This document shows positions 29,168 through 40,028 of a stretch of DNA of 64,000 nucleotides, piece after piece (positions within the stretch are counted from its first letter, which is position 1; every line of letters begins with the position of its first letter). The DNA comes from Raphanus sativus (taxonomy: Eukaryota; Streptophyta; Magnoliopsida; Brassicales; Brassicaceae). The DNA lies in contig NC_079513.1 in NCBI RefSeq assembly GCF_000801105.2, positions 24,334,273-24,398,272 on the forward strand. Reading direction: 5' to 3'. The notes beneath the pieces are model-generated. The model did not search any database. It was given only the letters and a program-made list of their open reading frames with translations, and was not told the origin of the DNA. Position numbers and translations under genes: made by a program.

Positions 29168-30499
29168 CTATCCTCTCATCCATGTGTTCCTGTAGGAGGA
29201 GTTGTCGCGGAGAGAAGCATCGTGGGGTTTGTATTCCATAACATAAGCATGAGGCAGCTTCAAATGCCGCTTGATTGAGTCTCTCAAACCCATCACTGCC
29301 TGTTCCACGGAAAGACATTGCACTGTCAAATTACCAGCGCCAAAAGAAAGGAGATAAACAAAATAGAGATATTATTGTGGATAGTTATCTCACCTGATGA
29401 TCAGAAGCATTGCGATTCCATACACTAATGATGTCCTCGTTGAAGCGGACGCTCAGTACTGCCCCACAGATATTGTCAGCATCATCAAGCTGGTCCCCTA
29501 CCAAGGCAAGAAGCTGAAGAAAAATAATTACAATTAACAGGGACTTAGATACAGAACATGAAAGATGGACAACTTAGAGAACATTTACAAAAAAGGTTCC
29601 TCTTCAACGAAGTAGAAGGATGTGAATACTCAATAAAAAGTGTCTACAAGAAAAAACAAACAAACCAGATCCTCCCAGAAGCGAGCGGATACAACTTTGG
29701 AGAAACGTATGATCCACTTTCCTCCATTGCAGTTAGCAGAATCCTGATGAAGATGAAAGTAGCTAGCTTATTGCAGGAGATGTAACTTTTCATGTATAAA
29801 GAGTTTTTGCAGTATCATACACATGCATACCTCCCACAAGGGGCGAATGCCATCCTTGAAGAAATGAAGATCAGTAGGACTAGGCAAGAGAGAAGAACGA
29901 GCTAGGTGACAGTAGCATGCCCAAAACCCTTCCACCTTAAGTAACCAAAAACCATAACTCAGTAAATCAACTAAATAAGATTAAACAAACAGCTCGTAGA
30001 ATTTTTCGAGAGCAGCTTACCGTGCTGAAATCAACAATCTTCTTAATGTTATCCTCATAAGATGTCTGGCTCCTGACCCCTGGTGTCCGACGTGTGTACC
30101 AAATCGCAAACTTGTACTGCAAATTTTCCAAATTACAAAAAAAAAAACTTAAGAGTCACTGAGCTAGCTAGTATGTGATCTTTAACTTAAGCAAACAGTA
30201 GCAAAGGTATCATCTTCTCTAAAATCACTATCGAATCTATCTATTGCACAAAAACCTAATTTCACAAGAAAAACGTCCAGAAATCTAGATTCAGAATAGG
30301 AAACTTCGATAGCAGCAAAGTTTCAGCTAGGATCAGATTATTAATTGAGAATCAATTGGATATTAAAACAAACCCGTAGAGGATGGAGACCAGCTTTGAG
30401 GTCGCGAGAGTAGCGTTCATCGGAAAAAGTGTCTGACTTTATGTTCTCCATGTTTCCTGATTCTCTGATCTCCTCCTCCCTACGCTCCGCTATCTCCAT
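29168..30499 (-). CDS. NCBP: Novel cap-binding protein NCBP (4EHP/eIF4E class II)
   Basis: Six coding exons on the minus strand, all with GT-AG ends and phase 0: 30499-30374, 30116-30021, 29935-29831, 29743-29666, 29513-29394, 29299-29168. They give 218 residues. Recognisable segments: IWYTRRTPGVRSQTSYED, VEGFWACYCHLARSSLLPSP, DLHFFKDGIRPLWE, GGKWIIRFSKVVSARFWED, GAVLSVRFNEDIISVWNRNA. The WYTRR motif has Tyr where canonical eIF4E has a cap-stacking Trp, the hallmark of the 4EHP/nCBP class. It binds the mRNA 5' cap and modulates translation. Its ATG is 587 bp from that of the divergent APRL7 gene, so the two share a promoter region. Confidence 0.95.
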
Positions 30500-31085
30500 T
30501 TTTTTTTTTGCTCGGTTTTGGTTAGCTTCAAGCGTTCGGCTTCGAAGCCCTAAATATCTAATCTAACGAAGAGGAAGAAGACAGAGCGTGTGAGAGGAGG
30601 AACCTTTTGACTCTACTTCTCTGTCGAATACATACAAAGAGGTCAAAAAGTGTAGGCTATGGATCCTGTTGAGTCTAACTAATGGGCCGTGTTGAGTCTA
30701 ACTAATGGGCCTTTGTTGGATTTCCTTGAATAATAATGTCAACGAAATCGATTTTGGCGGGTCTCGATCTGTTATTTCTTCCACAAACCAAAAAAAAAAA
30801 AAAGAACAAGTGACAATAAAATACGTTACGACATTCTCACGGATCTGAGACTTTCCCCCTTGGATATTTTCAGACAAGAATTTTATCTATCTCCTGTTCT
30901 TCTTTTGTTTTTCTTTATCGTCTGCTTGAGCATTTTGTGTTCTTGTCCTCTCGAATTCTGATCCGATTTTATCTCTTATCAAAAGCTTAGCGATTTTCAG
31001 GAAATTCGATTGATCTCTTTCTCTCTTTTGCCCTAGATTTAGATTTTTTTTTTTTATAATTGGTCTTTCGTTTCATCGTAATTCG
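30500..31085. promoter_or_regulatory. Bidirectional NCBP/APRL7 promoter region
   Basis: Divergent intergenic region of 586 bp. It contains a 23-bp tandem duplication (TGTTGAGTCTAACTAATGGGCC from 30667 and 30690, given here only as a repeat label), so TGGGCC occurs at 30683-30688 and 30706-30711. TGGGCC/T is the site II motif bound by TCP factors in promoters of growth-related plant genes. Confidence 0.6.
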
Positions 31086-33038
31086 ATGAGTTTCCGGGTC
31101 TCCGTGTTCCTCCTCATATGTTCGATAGCTGGGTCATGCTTACCTTCCGGGCTCGCTTCCTCCGTTGACGTTTGCGATCATCATGATGAGTTCAAGGTGT
31201 TCCGATTCGGAATCGAGAGAAAGTGTCCTCCTTTTCTCTATCCCAGACCTACTTTAGAGGTACCTGTAATCATTATTTGCTTTAAAGTTCCAGTGATTTG
31301 TTAGATAGAGGAGGATTTGCTATTTTTCCGATTGAATTTGCTTTGTGTTGGATATGTTTGGTGAGTGTCGGGTTTGTGGCGTTTCTGTCTTAAGAGTTTG
31401 ATTATGTGTGCTTCAAGTAGAATAAGGTGCGGTGTATGTAGACTTACAATCTCTTGGACTAGTGTGAATTTGCAATGATCAGAATTTTTGCTTGCTCTGA
31501 GCATGTCCTTGTAGTCTTGTGGTGGTGACATCTGACAACAAGTCTCTTTTTCATTTTTTTCTTGTTTGTTGTTGTTGTAGCTTTCTTTTAGGAAACTTAG
31601 GTTCATACAAGGTTAACATACATCAAACGGTATAGGTCTTGCAGCTTAGCTTCACTCATGTTTTACATTTACCCCACTCTTTCTCGAGGTCTCACAGTTT
31701 TCAAAATTTTATTAAGCCATTCATAACAGAGGAGATCTTTTAGTAGTTTTCCAGCTGTTTAAATTGCCCTTAGAAAAATAAGTTGGTGGGTGGAGAAAAA
31801 TAATCAACTTAAATCGTTTGATTTTTCAGGAGGGACAAGTCTATAACTATGATATTTCTTTGAATATTTAGGATCTCTTTAATACATAATTAATGTTTAT
31901 TTGTAGAGACCAGTTGCCAACAGAATCCTAACATGTCATTTGCACAATATTATGTTCAAAGTTTTAATTTTTAAAATGCAGCAAATGTGATATAGCAAAA
32001 TTGAATGTGTGTGCGTGTGCTTCTCCATATAATATAGACTTGTATGTGGGCTTGTTGTTGTATCTTAAGACGTATCTAAATTTGTGTGTGTTTGATAATG
32101 CAGGTGAATGGAGACTTGCTAGACAGACTCATGGATGCACATAACCTTGGAAATGCTTATACTTCCATACTATTTTATTCTTCTCGGTGCCCCTTCTCAA
32201 GTTCAGTACGCCCAAAGTTTGATGCTCTGAGTTCAATGTTCCCCCACATAGGTCACCTGGTTGTTGAGCAATCTCAGGCTTTACCATCGTACGAACCAAC
32301 TTCTGCTATAGAGTATTATTATATTTCTCTTTTTGCATCTCGATTGAATTATTCACAACACAAAAATATATATATTTTGGCAATCTTCTTTGGTCCATGT
32401 TAACTGATGTCACTATTGCCAGGGTCTTTTCTAGGTATGGTATCCATAGCTTGCCTTCAATCCTGATGGTGAATCAAACACTGAGGATGCGATACCATGG
32501 TCAAAAGGATCTTGCATCCCTTATTCACTTTTACCAACTAACAACAGGTAAGAAGTGAAGCCATGGACAAACAAAACAATCAGTTCAATATCTGTGATAA
32601 TAAGCTTACATTCGTTGTATCTCTGTGGCTTTTCCAGGTCTTAAACCTGTCCAGTATGTGGATGAAGCTGAACCAACAAGCTTGGACACCGACGGTAACC
32701 TGATCACGTGGCTACACAACGGGTCATCTCTCAGAGAGATAGCAGAAAGAGATCCCTATTTGGTACTTGCGCTGTTGTTTCTGTTTTTGAAGCTGGCGAT
32801 TTTGATCTTCCCCATCATGGGAGCGCGGTTGAAAACGTTATGGGCAGCTCATGTTCCGCATCTGAGCTTGGGAATACTGGGTGAGACTAGCCAACTGTTC
32901 GGCCGTGCACTGCACATGATCGATGTGAGGAGGCTTTGGATTAAACAGAGACTCAACAAAACAAGGGACTTCCAAGAGAGAGCAAAGAATGCACTTGCAT
33001 CTGTCTCGCTAGGAAAATCTACTTCACAGTCAGCTTAA
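31086..33038 (+). CDS. APRL7: APR-like 7, thioredoxin-like membrane protein
   Basis: Four exons: 31086-31259, 32104-32288, 32423-32547, 32638-33038, giving 294 residues with consistent splice phases. Residues 1-25 look like a signal peptide (SVFLLICSIAGSCLPSGLA). The thioredoxin-like region has FYSSRCPFSSSVRPKFDALS: CPFS in place of a CxxC redox pair, as in the 5'-adenylylsulfate reductase-like (APRL) group, so disulfide reductase activity is doubtful. Then SRYGIHSLPSILMVNQT (cis-Pro region), a juxtamembrane ERDPY segment, one transmembrane helix (LVLALLFLFLKLAILIFPIM, near residue 210) and a basic cytosolic tail. Predicted in the secretory pathway. Exon 1 is followed by an 844-bp intron. Confidence 0.93.
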
Positions 33039-34577
33039 AAGGGTACTGATGAGCTTAGTTAAATTACTTTACTTTTTTGTGGACGTGTTTTTTTTTTGCA
33101 ACTTTGGAGTTCTTGTCTCTGTATGTAAAATCATGTTTTGCTTATTTGTGAATATTAATCCTTCCTTTCTTGAATATTCATGTTCTGGGTCCACTTCGTT
33201 TTCCTTATACATTTTGTCTAAAATGGATTGATAGATATATCAACGGTCTGGTTTAATTGGTGGTAGAGGTGGACACTTGGTTTGTATATGTGAAAGAAAC
33301 TTGTTCACTTGTGTGGATCACTCTGGTTCACATGTTGAAGCTTTTTTCTCCTGTCGCTTTTGCGTATGTGTGTTGACAGTTGAATCTCTCTGTTAAGATC
33401 TTTTGCACTTAGGAATCTTAAGTTCAGAAGTTTTCATGACAATGTGATTCTAACCTTTCTCTTTAACAGTGTGCAATTTTTATATATTTTCTATTACAAT
33501 TTTAACATGGTTTACGATCTAGCTTTTTCTAAAGCCTAAACGCAAGGAAACAAGTCAAGCAACCTCCTGATTCCCCCATGTTTATAAAGTAGGCAACCAA
33601 AGGCAAAAGCAGTACAAGAGGTGAAGGAAAAAAAGTAAAACAAATGGAGTTGTAAGTTGTATTTTAGCATTTTTGTGATGATTATGGATATTTCAAAAGA
33701 TATTCAAATGTATTATTTTCAGTATTGAAGTTTTTTATTTCACATTTATTGATTTACTGGTTTGTGAAAGAAGACTTGCTCAAGATTTAATACCATCTCT
33801 TGTGTTTCTTATTAGTGAATGATATGAAAATTGTAATAATAATAACTCACTGTGATTCGTCTTAACTCATTTTCACTGTCGCTGTCTCACTTTAATTTTC
33901 TTTTGTGATTTTTTTTTCTTTAACTAACACTTGTAATTGCAAGGAAGCAACCTCCAGTACTGTCCTTTTATTCTCTTCTCACTTGAAAAACAATTTAAAT
34001 ATCTGAATTGTAATACACGTAACTTCTCCTTCCTTCGTAATTGGAATTGTTTGTTAACTACAAAAGTTTGTTAATGTCCTTGAAAGTTTATACAGAAGCT
34101 TATGCTTGAAGTCTCCCGTCTTCTCTAGTCCTCTAGAAACACGTCTCAATCTATAAACCCAAAACTACCATCCAATTTTCATTAGTACAGAAGATTCTTC
34201 ATGTTCTAACTAAAACATGAATTGATCACTAAATATTTTCTTTAAACCAATGGTTGAGAAGTGATCTTGTCAAAGAAGACAATCGATACTTCTTAACGTG
34301 GGTCCAAAACAGTAACATCTTCTTTTGTCACTTCATGTGTAAATAGATAAGCTCTGAAAGACTTTACCTCCTCACCGCCCAAACCTAAAAAAAAAACATT
34401 TAAAGTACATCTACAGTTTCACCTGTATTCTTTTGGTCCCTTCTTACTTCTTCTTCTTTGCTCTATTAAAGGATCTAAAAAACCTACTTCACAACAATGA
34501 GAGAGTGAGAGGAGAGGTCTCTCCCCAAAACAGAGCTTTTTAAAAAAAAAAATCTTTATTTTTCTTACTCAGAAGGG
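33039..34577. other. Intergenic, no gene seen
   Basis: 3' flank of APRL7 and promoter/5' UTR of the next gene. AT-rich with T-runs; I see no ORF, RNA gene or repeat that I can name. Confidence 0.5.
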
Positions 34578-35942
34578 ATGGATCTAGAAGATTGGGAACT
34601 GCTCCCCAGAGATCCCTACAAGGGTCTCGATCATGATGATGAAGACGATCATGAGGCAGCGATGAAGATTACTAGAAACACCGAGAAAAGCTTGGACATG
34701 GATTACTTCATTTGCCCAACACAAGCCTCTGTCGGAAAAACAGAGTTCCATCAAAGAGTGGTCCCCACTCAGCTCCTCCATGTTCCCGTAACTTGGGAAC
34801 CCGTGTCCACCGTGGAAGACACAGACATCAAGAAGAACCAGGACATGACAATAGACTTACCGGAGAGATTCGCAAGTCCTCTGCCACAGAACGATGAGGA
34901 ACACACTGGCTCAGGAGGAGAGTACCATGATGAAATGGGAACAGAGGTTGATGAAGGTGGTGACTTGAGGAGCAAGAAAGAAATTGATTGGGAGGAAGAG
35001 GAAAACATATGTGGTGAAAAAATGAATAAGTGGAAGATGGGTCTTCATGGAATTGGAGCTATATGTTCATTTGGTGTTGCTGCTGCCACCTTCTGTGTCT
35101 TCTTCCTTGGGCACAACAATAGCATACAAGGTTGCCGAAACAAGAACAAGAACCAGATCCTTAGGTTCCAGATTTACTCTGATGATAATAAGGTAAATAT
35201 ATATTTTTATTTTTAATTTATGATTCTGAATCCAAATCATATTGTTAAAGAATCTTGTCCCATCAATCCAAATTAAAAAAGTGGTTTGAGATTTTGATCT
35301 ATTTGGATAAATCAATACTATTTACAAATGATCATCAAGTTTGGTATGCATCTTTTATTAGCTAGGTGTTGTAAAGGATAAGTCTCAACTTAGACAATTT
35401 ACTTGGTTAAACTGGAAGAAGATGTTTGATCAGAATAGTGGTTAGTGTCTTTGATTCGACCAAAGTGATAAGGATGGTGTTGGCTAATTACGTGTCTAAG
35501 TGAATGAAAGAATAAATAATTGTAGAGTAGATACTTATTTTCTCTTTACACGTTTTTGTGTTTATCTTTTATTGCGTCGTCAGTGTCACACTAGATTCCA
35601 TTTTAGAAAACGTCATTGTTCTTTAGACGTGAGAGATATTTTATTTGAGATCGAGTTGGTATAAGACTAAATGGGAGATTTGTGCATGTAAGAACACTAG
35701 TCAAACATGTTTCTACTCGATCAATCATCTAAAAGTTTGTCATGATTGTTTGCCATGGTGGTGTATGACTGTTTTTGAAGTTGATGTTTAATTATGAATG
35801 ACAACATATTGTGACATTAATACAGCGAATGAATGAAGTGGTGAAGCGTGCAACAAACCTAAACGAAGCAATATCTGTGATGAAAAGTCTACCAGTGGCA
35901 AGAGCTCAGATATCCTTTGGAGGATACTACGATGCACTTTGA
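34578..35942 (+). CDS. DUF6821-type transmembrane protein (At5g18130-like)
   Basis: Two exons, 34578-35192 and 35826-35942, giving 243 residues. The N-terminus MDLEDWELLP is the mark of a plant-specific family whose function is unknown to me. The middle (residues 80-150) is acidic and probably disordered. A hydrophobic segment at about 154-178 (GAICSFGVAAATFCVFFLG) is one membrane span, and the short second exon (MNEVVKRATNLNEAISVM ... GGYYDAL) is a conserved C-terminal tail, so it is likely tail-anchored. The family name is recalled, not searched; gene identity by order is good, function is open. Confidence 0.85.
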
Positions 35943-36869
35943 ATATCATAGCCAAATCTATTTAGAATAATAATACATCATGATCCAAAATGTCTAGTAT
36001 AGCTTTAGATATACTATGGATTTGTGAAATTCAATAAATGGTGTTTATAATTTCTACATTCTGTCAAAGTGCATATCTAGTCTAGTTTATTTGAACGATG
36101 ATATACATAGTTGATTTGGTTATAAAATCGACCATGCATTAAAATGTTTCTGATATGTTGAAAAGTGTGTAGTGTGTGTTGATCTCAGCTGAAATCAAGT
36201 CCAATATCTTCCCTTGAATGACTTTATAAATGAGTGCCTTAACCACAAGTTTTGAGTTTATTTTTTCTTTCTTCTTGGAAGGCAATGTAAACCATCAACC
36301 GATGTAACCTTCTTCACTTGTATTTTTTTCCAAAAGGTTCTACCTAATGAACCTACAAGGACACGGTACGAACTCGCCGGGTTCATGATTGCTTAGATAC
36401 TTGATGGAAAAGGCGGTTTCCTTCTTACTCTCTCTGTCTCAGATTTGCAAGCAAGCAGGCTCTGCGTGAAAGCAAGCAGTAGTGTGGTAGTGGCTATGTG
36501 GGTTGGCTCCAATACATGCTCCTCTTCCACAAGGAGCTCTTCTCACTCTCTCCTTTACATGATTGTCAATCAAGCTTCAAGCCGAGGATGAAATCTGTTC
36601 TGAGGTTAATGGGTTCGCTCTCAAAATTAGGTTGTAAAATAATTTAGATGAACATGCTCATCGTCAAAGCTTTGATTAAATGGTAAAGAGAACAAAGTGA
36701 TGCGAACGTTACAAACTTTTCATTGATTTTGTTTCCAGGTTACAAACAGAAAGTATCAAAATTACAAAAACTCAGGTAAATAATTAGAACAAAAACAGAG
36801 GGGGTTACTTTATGAACCTTCTTTCGTTAACTTTCTGCACAAGGAAGAGACGAAATCATTTTTTTGAAC
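35943..36869. other. Intergenic; possible DnaJ-gene relic near 36340-36410
   Basis: No intact gene. At 36337-36407 the plus strand reads KVLPNEPTRTRYELAGFMIA before a stop, which loosely resembles the end of a J-domain (YEVLSNESTRxRYD). Arabidopsis has a DnaJ-domain gene at this place (At5g18140, from memory), so it could be its remnant. GCAAGCAGGC/GAAAGCAAGCAG repeats occur at about 36448-36480. Weak evidence. Confidence 0.25.
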
Positions 36870-37190
36870 TTAAATCGTTTTCTGGCTCATCAGGTTTAGA
36901 TTCCTCCAAAGGTATTTGCCGCTGGCCATGTCGACGAACACCCACAACCCTTTCTCCATCTTCTGTTTTAAAAATCGAAATTTAAAGAAATTAGAAAGAA
37001 AAAAAAAACCATAATTCTCAACAAAATTAAACGGAAAAAAAGCAAGTACCTTTTTGAAACAGAGTCCTTGTTTCTCATCATTCGATTCGATCGATGAATC
37101 ATTGTCAGACGAAGAATTCACCGTCTTCCAAGCGAAATATCCGGCCAGAACCGCCGAGAAGAACACCAACAGGAATCTCAACGGACACAT
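36870..37190 (-). CDS. Small conserved membrane protein (At5g18150-like)
   Basis: Two exons on the minus strand, 37190-37050 and 36962-36870, giving 77 residues. MCPLRFLLVFFSAVLAGYFAW is one membrane span or uncleaved anchor at the N-terminus. Then comes an acidic Ser-rich linker (SSDNDSSIES) and a conserved C-terminal module, KGLWVFVDMASGKYLWRNL. The Arabidopsis homologue is annotated as methyltransferase-related, but 77 residues cannot hold a methyltransferase fold, so that name is probably misleading. The splice joins K and K in phase 0. Function unknown. Confidence 0.85.
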   Translation of the reverse strand: MCPLRFLLVFFSAVLAGYFAWKTVNSSSDNDSSIESNDEKQGLCFKKVLAFFPFNFVENYGFFFLSNFFKFRFLKQKMEKGLWVFVDMASGKYLWRNLNLMSQKTI

Positions 37191-38237
37191 AATTGGAAAT
37201 AAGAGGGAAAGTTGATTTGGTGTCAATGCGTCAAAGAAGAAAGGATGAAAAATCTCTAGGGTTTGTGAGATTCTGGGAGAAAGAGAAGCGAGAGAAAGGG
37301 AGAAATTTAAGGGGGCTGAGATTACATAATGTCCCTCTCTCACCTGAGAAAAGGAAACGCGTTTCTGAATTTTTCAGACATGGCTTTGTATTCTTACATG
37401 GACTGTCCTTCTTACATATAAACCGCATAATAGTTCCCTTTTTTTGTGTGTCGGAAACGCATAATAGTTCGATTTTTATACAACAAACCCTACTATCTTT
37501 TATTATTTCTAATAAGTCCTTAAGTTCTAGAAAGTTTTTTTTTTTTTTTTTTTTTGCTAAAAACTAGAAAGTATCTTGATTTCTGAGAAACTTCCGAATT
37601 AAAATATTTTTTTTATATAATATGATAAAAATATTTTAATATGATAAGAGTAGATATCAACCGCAAAGGATTAAAAACAAAATGTGATGAGTTGAACCAA
37701 AAATCGAGGGTGTGTTTGATAGATATAACCATCCAAAAGTAAAGAGGTCTATATGTAATCGTCACTATTTATTGGGTAAAATTAGTAAATAGATATAGAA
37801 GTTGGGGAACAGTCTACTACGAGGGGATGACTTCAACTACCTCTTGTAAAATCTTACTATTATTTGTACCATGTATGATTGATTTTGATAGAAGTTTTGT
37901 CAACGCGACGCAATTATAGAATTGAAAATAGCTCTTACTAAAAGAAGTCTGCCTGTTTGGGTACAATTTGACTATTTGAGGGACATATTCTAGAAGAATG
38001 GATTAAAAACCTTGTAAACGAAATATGGGAGCTTGGGAGTTTTGAGATTATGAAGTCTCTATGAAACTCCTTAATAAAACGAGACAATCTCTAATCCTCT
38101 TTAACAAACCAAAGTAACAGAAACTAGAATCTGGAAATACAATCATCTCAATGTCATGGTTTCTTCTTAAAAAGCATTCTTCATTATCCAAGAGATTTAA
38201 AAGCAAAATTACAAACAAAGGATAGAAATAAGATTTA
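37191..38237. other. Intergenic, no gene seen
   Basis: Promoter of the small membrane protein and 3' flank of GAR1. It includes a T-run of about 21 at 37536-37556 and short palindromic AT-rich stretches. Nothing else supported. Confidence 0.5.
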
Positions 38238-39351
38238 TTAGTATCCTCCTCTCCCTCGGCCTCCTCTGGAGGAGAATCCACCACGGCCCCTGGGAGCACC
38301 TCTTGAGGAGAATCCTCCACGGCCCCTCGGAGCACCTCTGGAGGAGAATCCACCACGTCCCCTAGGAGCACCTCTGCCTCTTCCACGACCACCTCCAGAT
38401 TGTCCCCTGAAAGAAGAAAACATAGCAAAACTCTTGTTAAGACTTGTACTTACATGTCAACAAGTGGTAGTGGGTTCTACTGCTTAAGTAGCCGCCCTAA
38501 AGAAGCTATAAGTATCAGAAAGATGCTATCTTTTTCGCCAATAGAGGTAAGAAGTAGAGCTTACTTTGGTTGTGGAAGGAACCTTGCTAGAGGCAAAAGC
38601 TTAGCAGGGTCGATGTAGAACTTATCCCCTTGAGCATACGAGGTAGCTACGATACCTTCCATCATCTTGATAGAAAACAGCTGCAAAAAAGGAACCAATA
38701 CTCTTTAGTACAAGTAAGTAGACTAGCGATAGAAGAAAGCCTCATAGAGAGTGGAACACATACAGATTCGTTAATGGGACCAAAGATCTCATCAACTTTC
38801 CCAATCTGAGTCTTGTTTTCAAGGTAGATCGGGGCATTGAAGTAAGGGATCTTCTCTTGTGAGAGCTTGGTCACAGCATCACCCTCACAAGCATGCACAA
38901 AGGTCGCAACTTCTGTTATAATCAAACAAAGTAAAACCTTTGTCATAAACAGAGACAAGTCACAAAGTTTATACCTTTTGACTTAAATATTATCAGAATC
39001 TAAAACAAAGTGATAAGACATTGATTCTTTAAAACTAAGTTAACAGTTTATCAATGTCAAAGGTGAGAACTTTTAATCAATAAAGTCTTAAGCTTTGATA
39101 GGTTTAAAACAGTTGAGCAGAGCAGGAACAAGAATCGACTAAAGAGGAGAGAAAAACGAACCAATGACTTCGCTGGGAGGTCCTTCGTCACGATATCCAC
39201 CACCACCACCAAAACGTCCACCTCCTCCGCGTCCGCCGCCACCACCAAAACGTCCTCCTCCTCCGCGTCCGCCGCCGCCACCGAAACGTCCTCCACCGCC
39301 ATCTCTTCCTCCCCTTCCTCTGAAGCTACCGCCGCCACGTGGTGGTCTCAT
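38238..39351 (-). CDS. GAR1: GAR1, H/ACA snoRNP core protein
   Basis: Four exons on the minus strand: 39351-39162, 38912-38764, 38680-38565, 38406-38238, giving 207 residues. GAR1 binds the Cbf5/dyskerin catalytic subunit of H/ACA particles in the nucleolus and promotes rRNA pseudouridylation. Layout: N-terminal RGG domain (residues 1-53, [13 protein letters not shown] repeats), the folded GAR1 core ([73 protein letters not shown]), and a C-terminal RGG domain with three [12 protein letters not shown] repeats. Both RGG blocks are encoded by minisatellite-like DNA. A CTAGGGTTTT element upstream (about 39476) resembles a telo-box, common in nucleolar-protein genes. Confidence 0.96.
38262..38369 (-). 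repeat. 36-bp coding minisatellite, three copies
   Basis: Encodes three [12 protein letters not shown] repeats in the last GAR1 exon. The copies differ by a few synonymous bases. Confidence 0.8.
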
Positions 39352-40028
39352 CTCTTTGGTTTTTATTTGTTGTTGAGCTGCGCTCTCTCTACTAACTCCT
39401 CTCTCGATAGGGTTCAGGGGTTTAGTGTAGAGAGTGTGACTACTTGTTTACAAAATTTAGATAAAAAGGGTGGCTTCTAGGGTTTTCAGCAAATGAGAGA
39501 CCCGGTTACAGCTTAACCGGGAATCTCACGTGCATCGAAGCAGACAGGTTTATTTAAAATAAGCTTTTAACGAATATGGTTTGCTACTGCTACAGGTTCG
39601 GTTTGATTAATTAAACCAAAAACCAAAAACCAAGAACAGAGTGACACTATTATGAACATAGTCCACAAGTCACTGTGGTAGCAACTCCCAACATTATTAC
39701 AAAAAAGATTTTGATTACTTTGGTTTGGTTTGGCTTTATCAGACACTGAGAAAGAAACAGGAAAAAATTTAGAGACGCATTGAACAAAGCAAATGGTTTT
39801 ATATAAGCACACACTTGAAGGGCTTAAAAAAGCTCTCAAATCTTTCTACTACTAATTCCATGATCTTCTCTTTTGTTACTCGTACATACATTAGATACCA
39901 AGACACATCCCTTTCATTACATTCAACCAAAAAGAGGTTTTGTCTGGTTTTACGTTTTTTGATTGGTAATTATGACGACCCTGAGGCTCGCTTGGCTTTC
40001 TAACACAACACATGATGCTAAGTGTGTA
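39352..40028. other. GAR1 promoter and MLK1 3' flank, no further gene
   Basis: Short repeats of GGTTTGGTTTGG (39721-39731) and AAACCAAAAACC. No supported ORF or RNA gene. Confidence 0.4.

Noticed and set aside
36870..37190. Methyltransferase call for the 77-residue protein
   Set aside because: The Arabidopsis label is methyltransferase-related, but no SAM-binding motif fits in this length; described as a membrane microprotein instead.
39164..39376. Plus-strand proline-rich ORF ([13 protein letters not shown] repeats)
   Set aside because: Exact antisense shadow of the GAR1 Gly/Arg repeat exon; no independent start context or homology.
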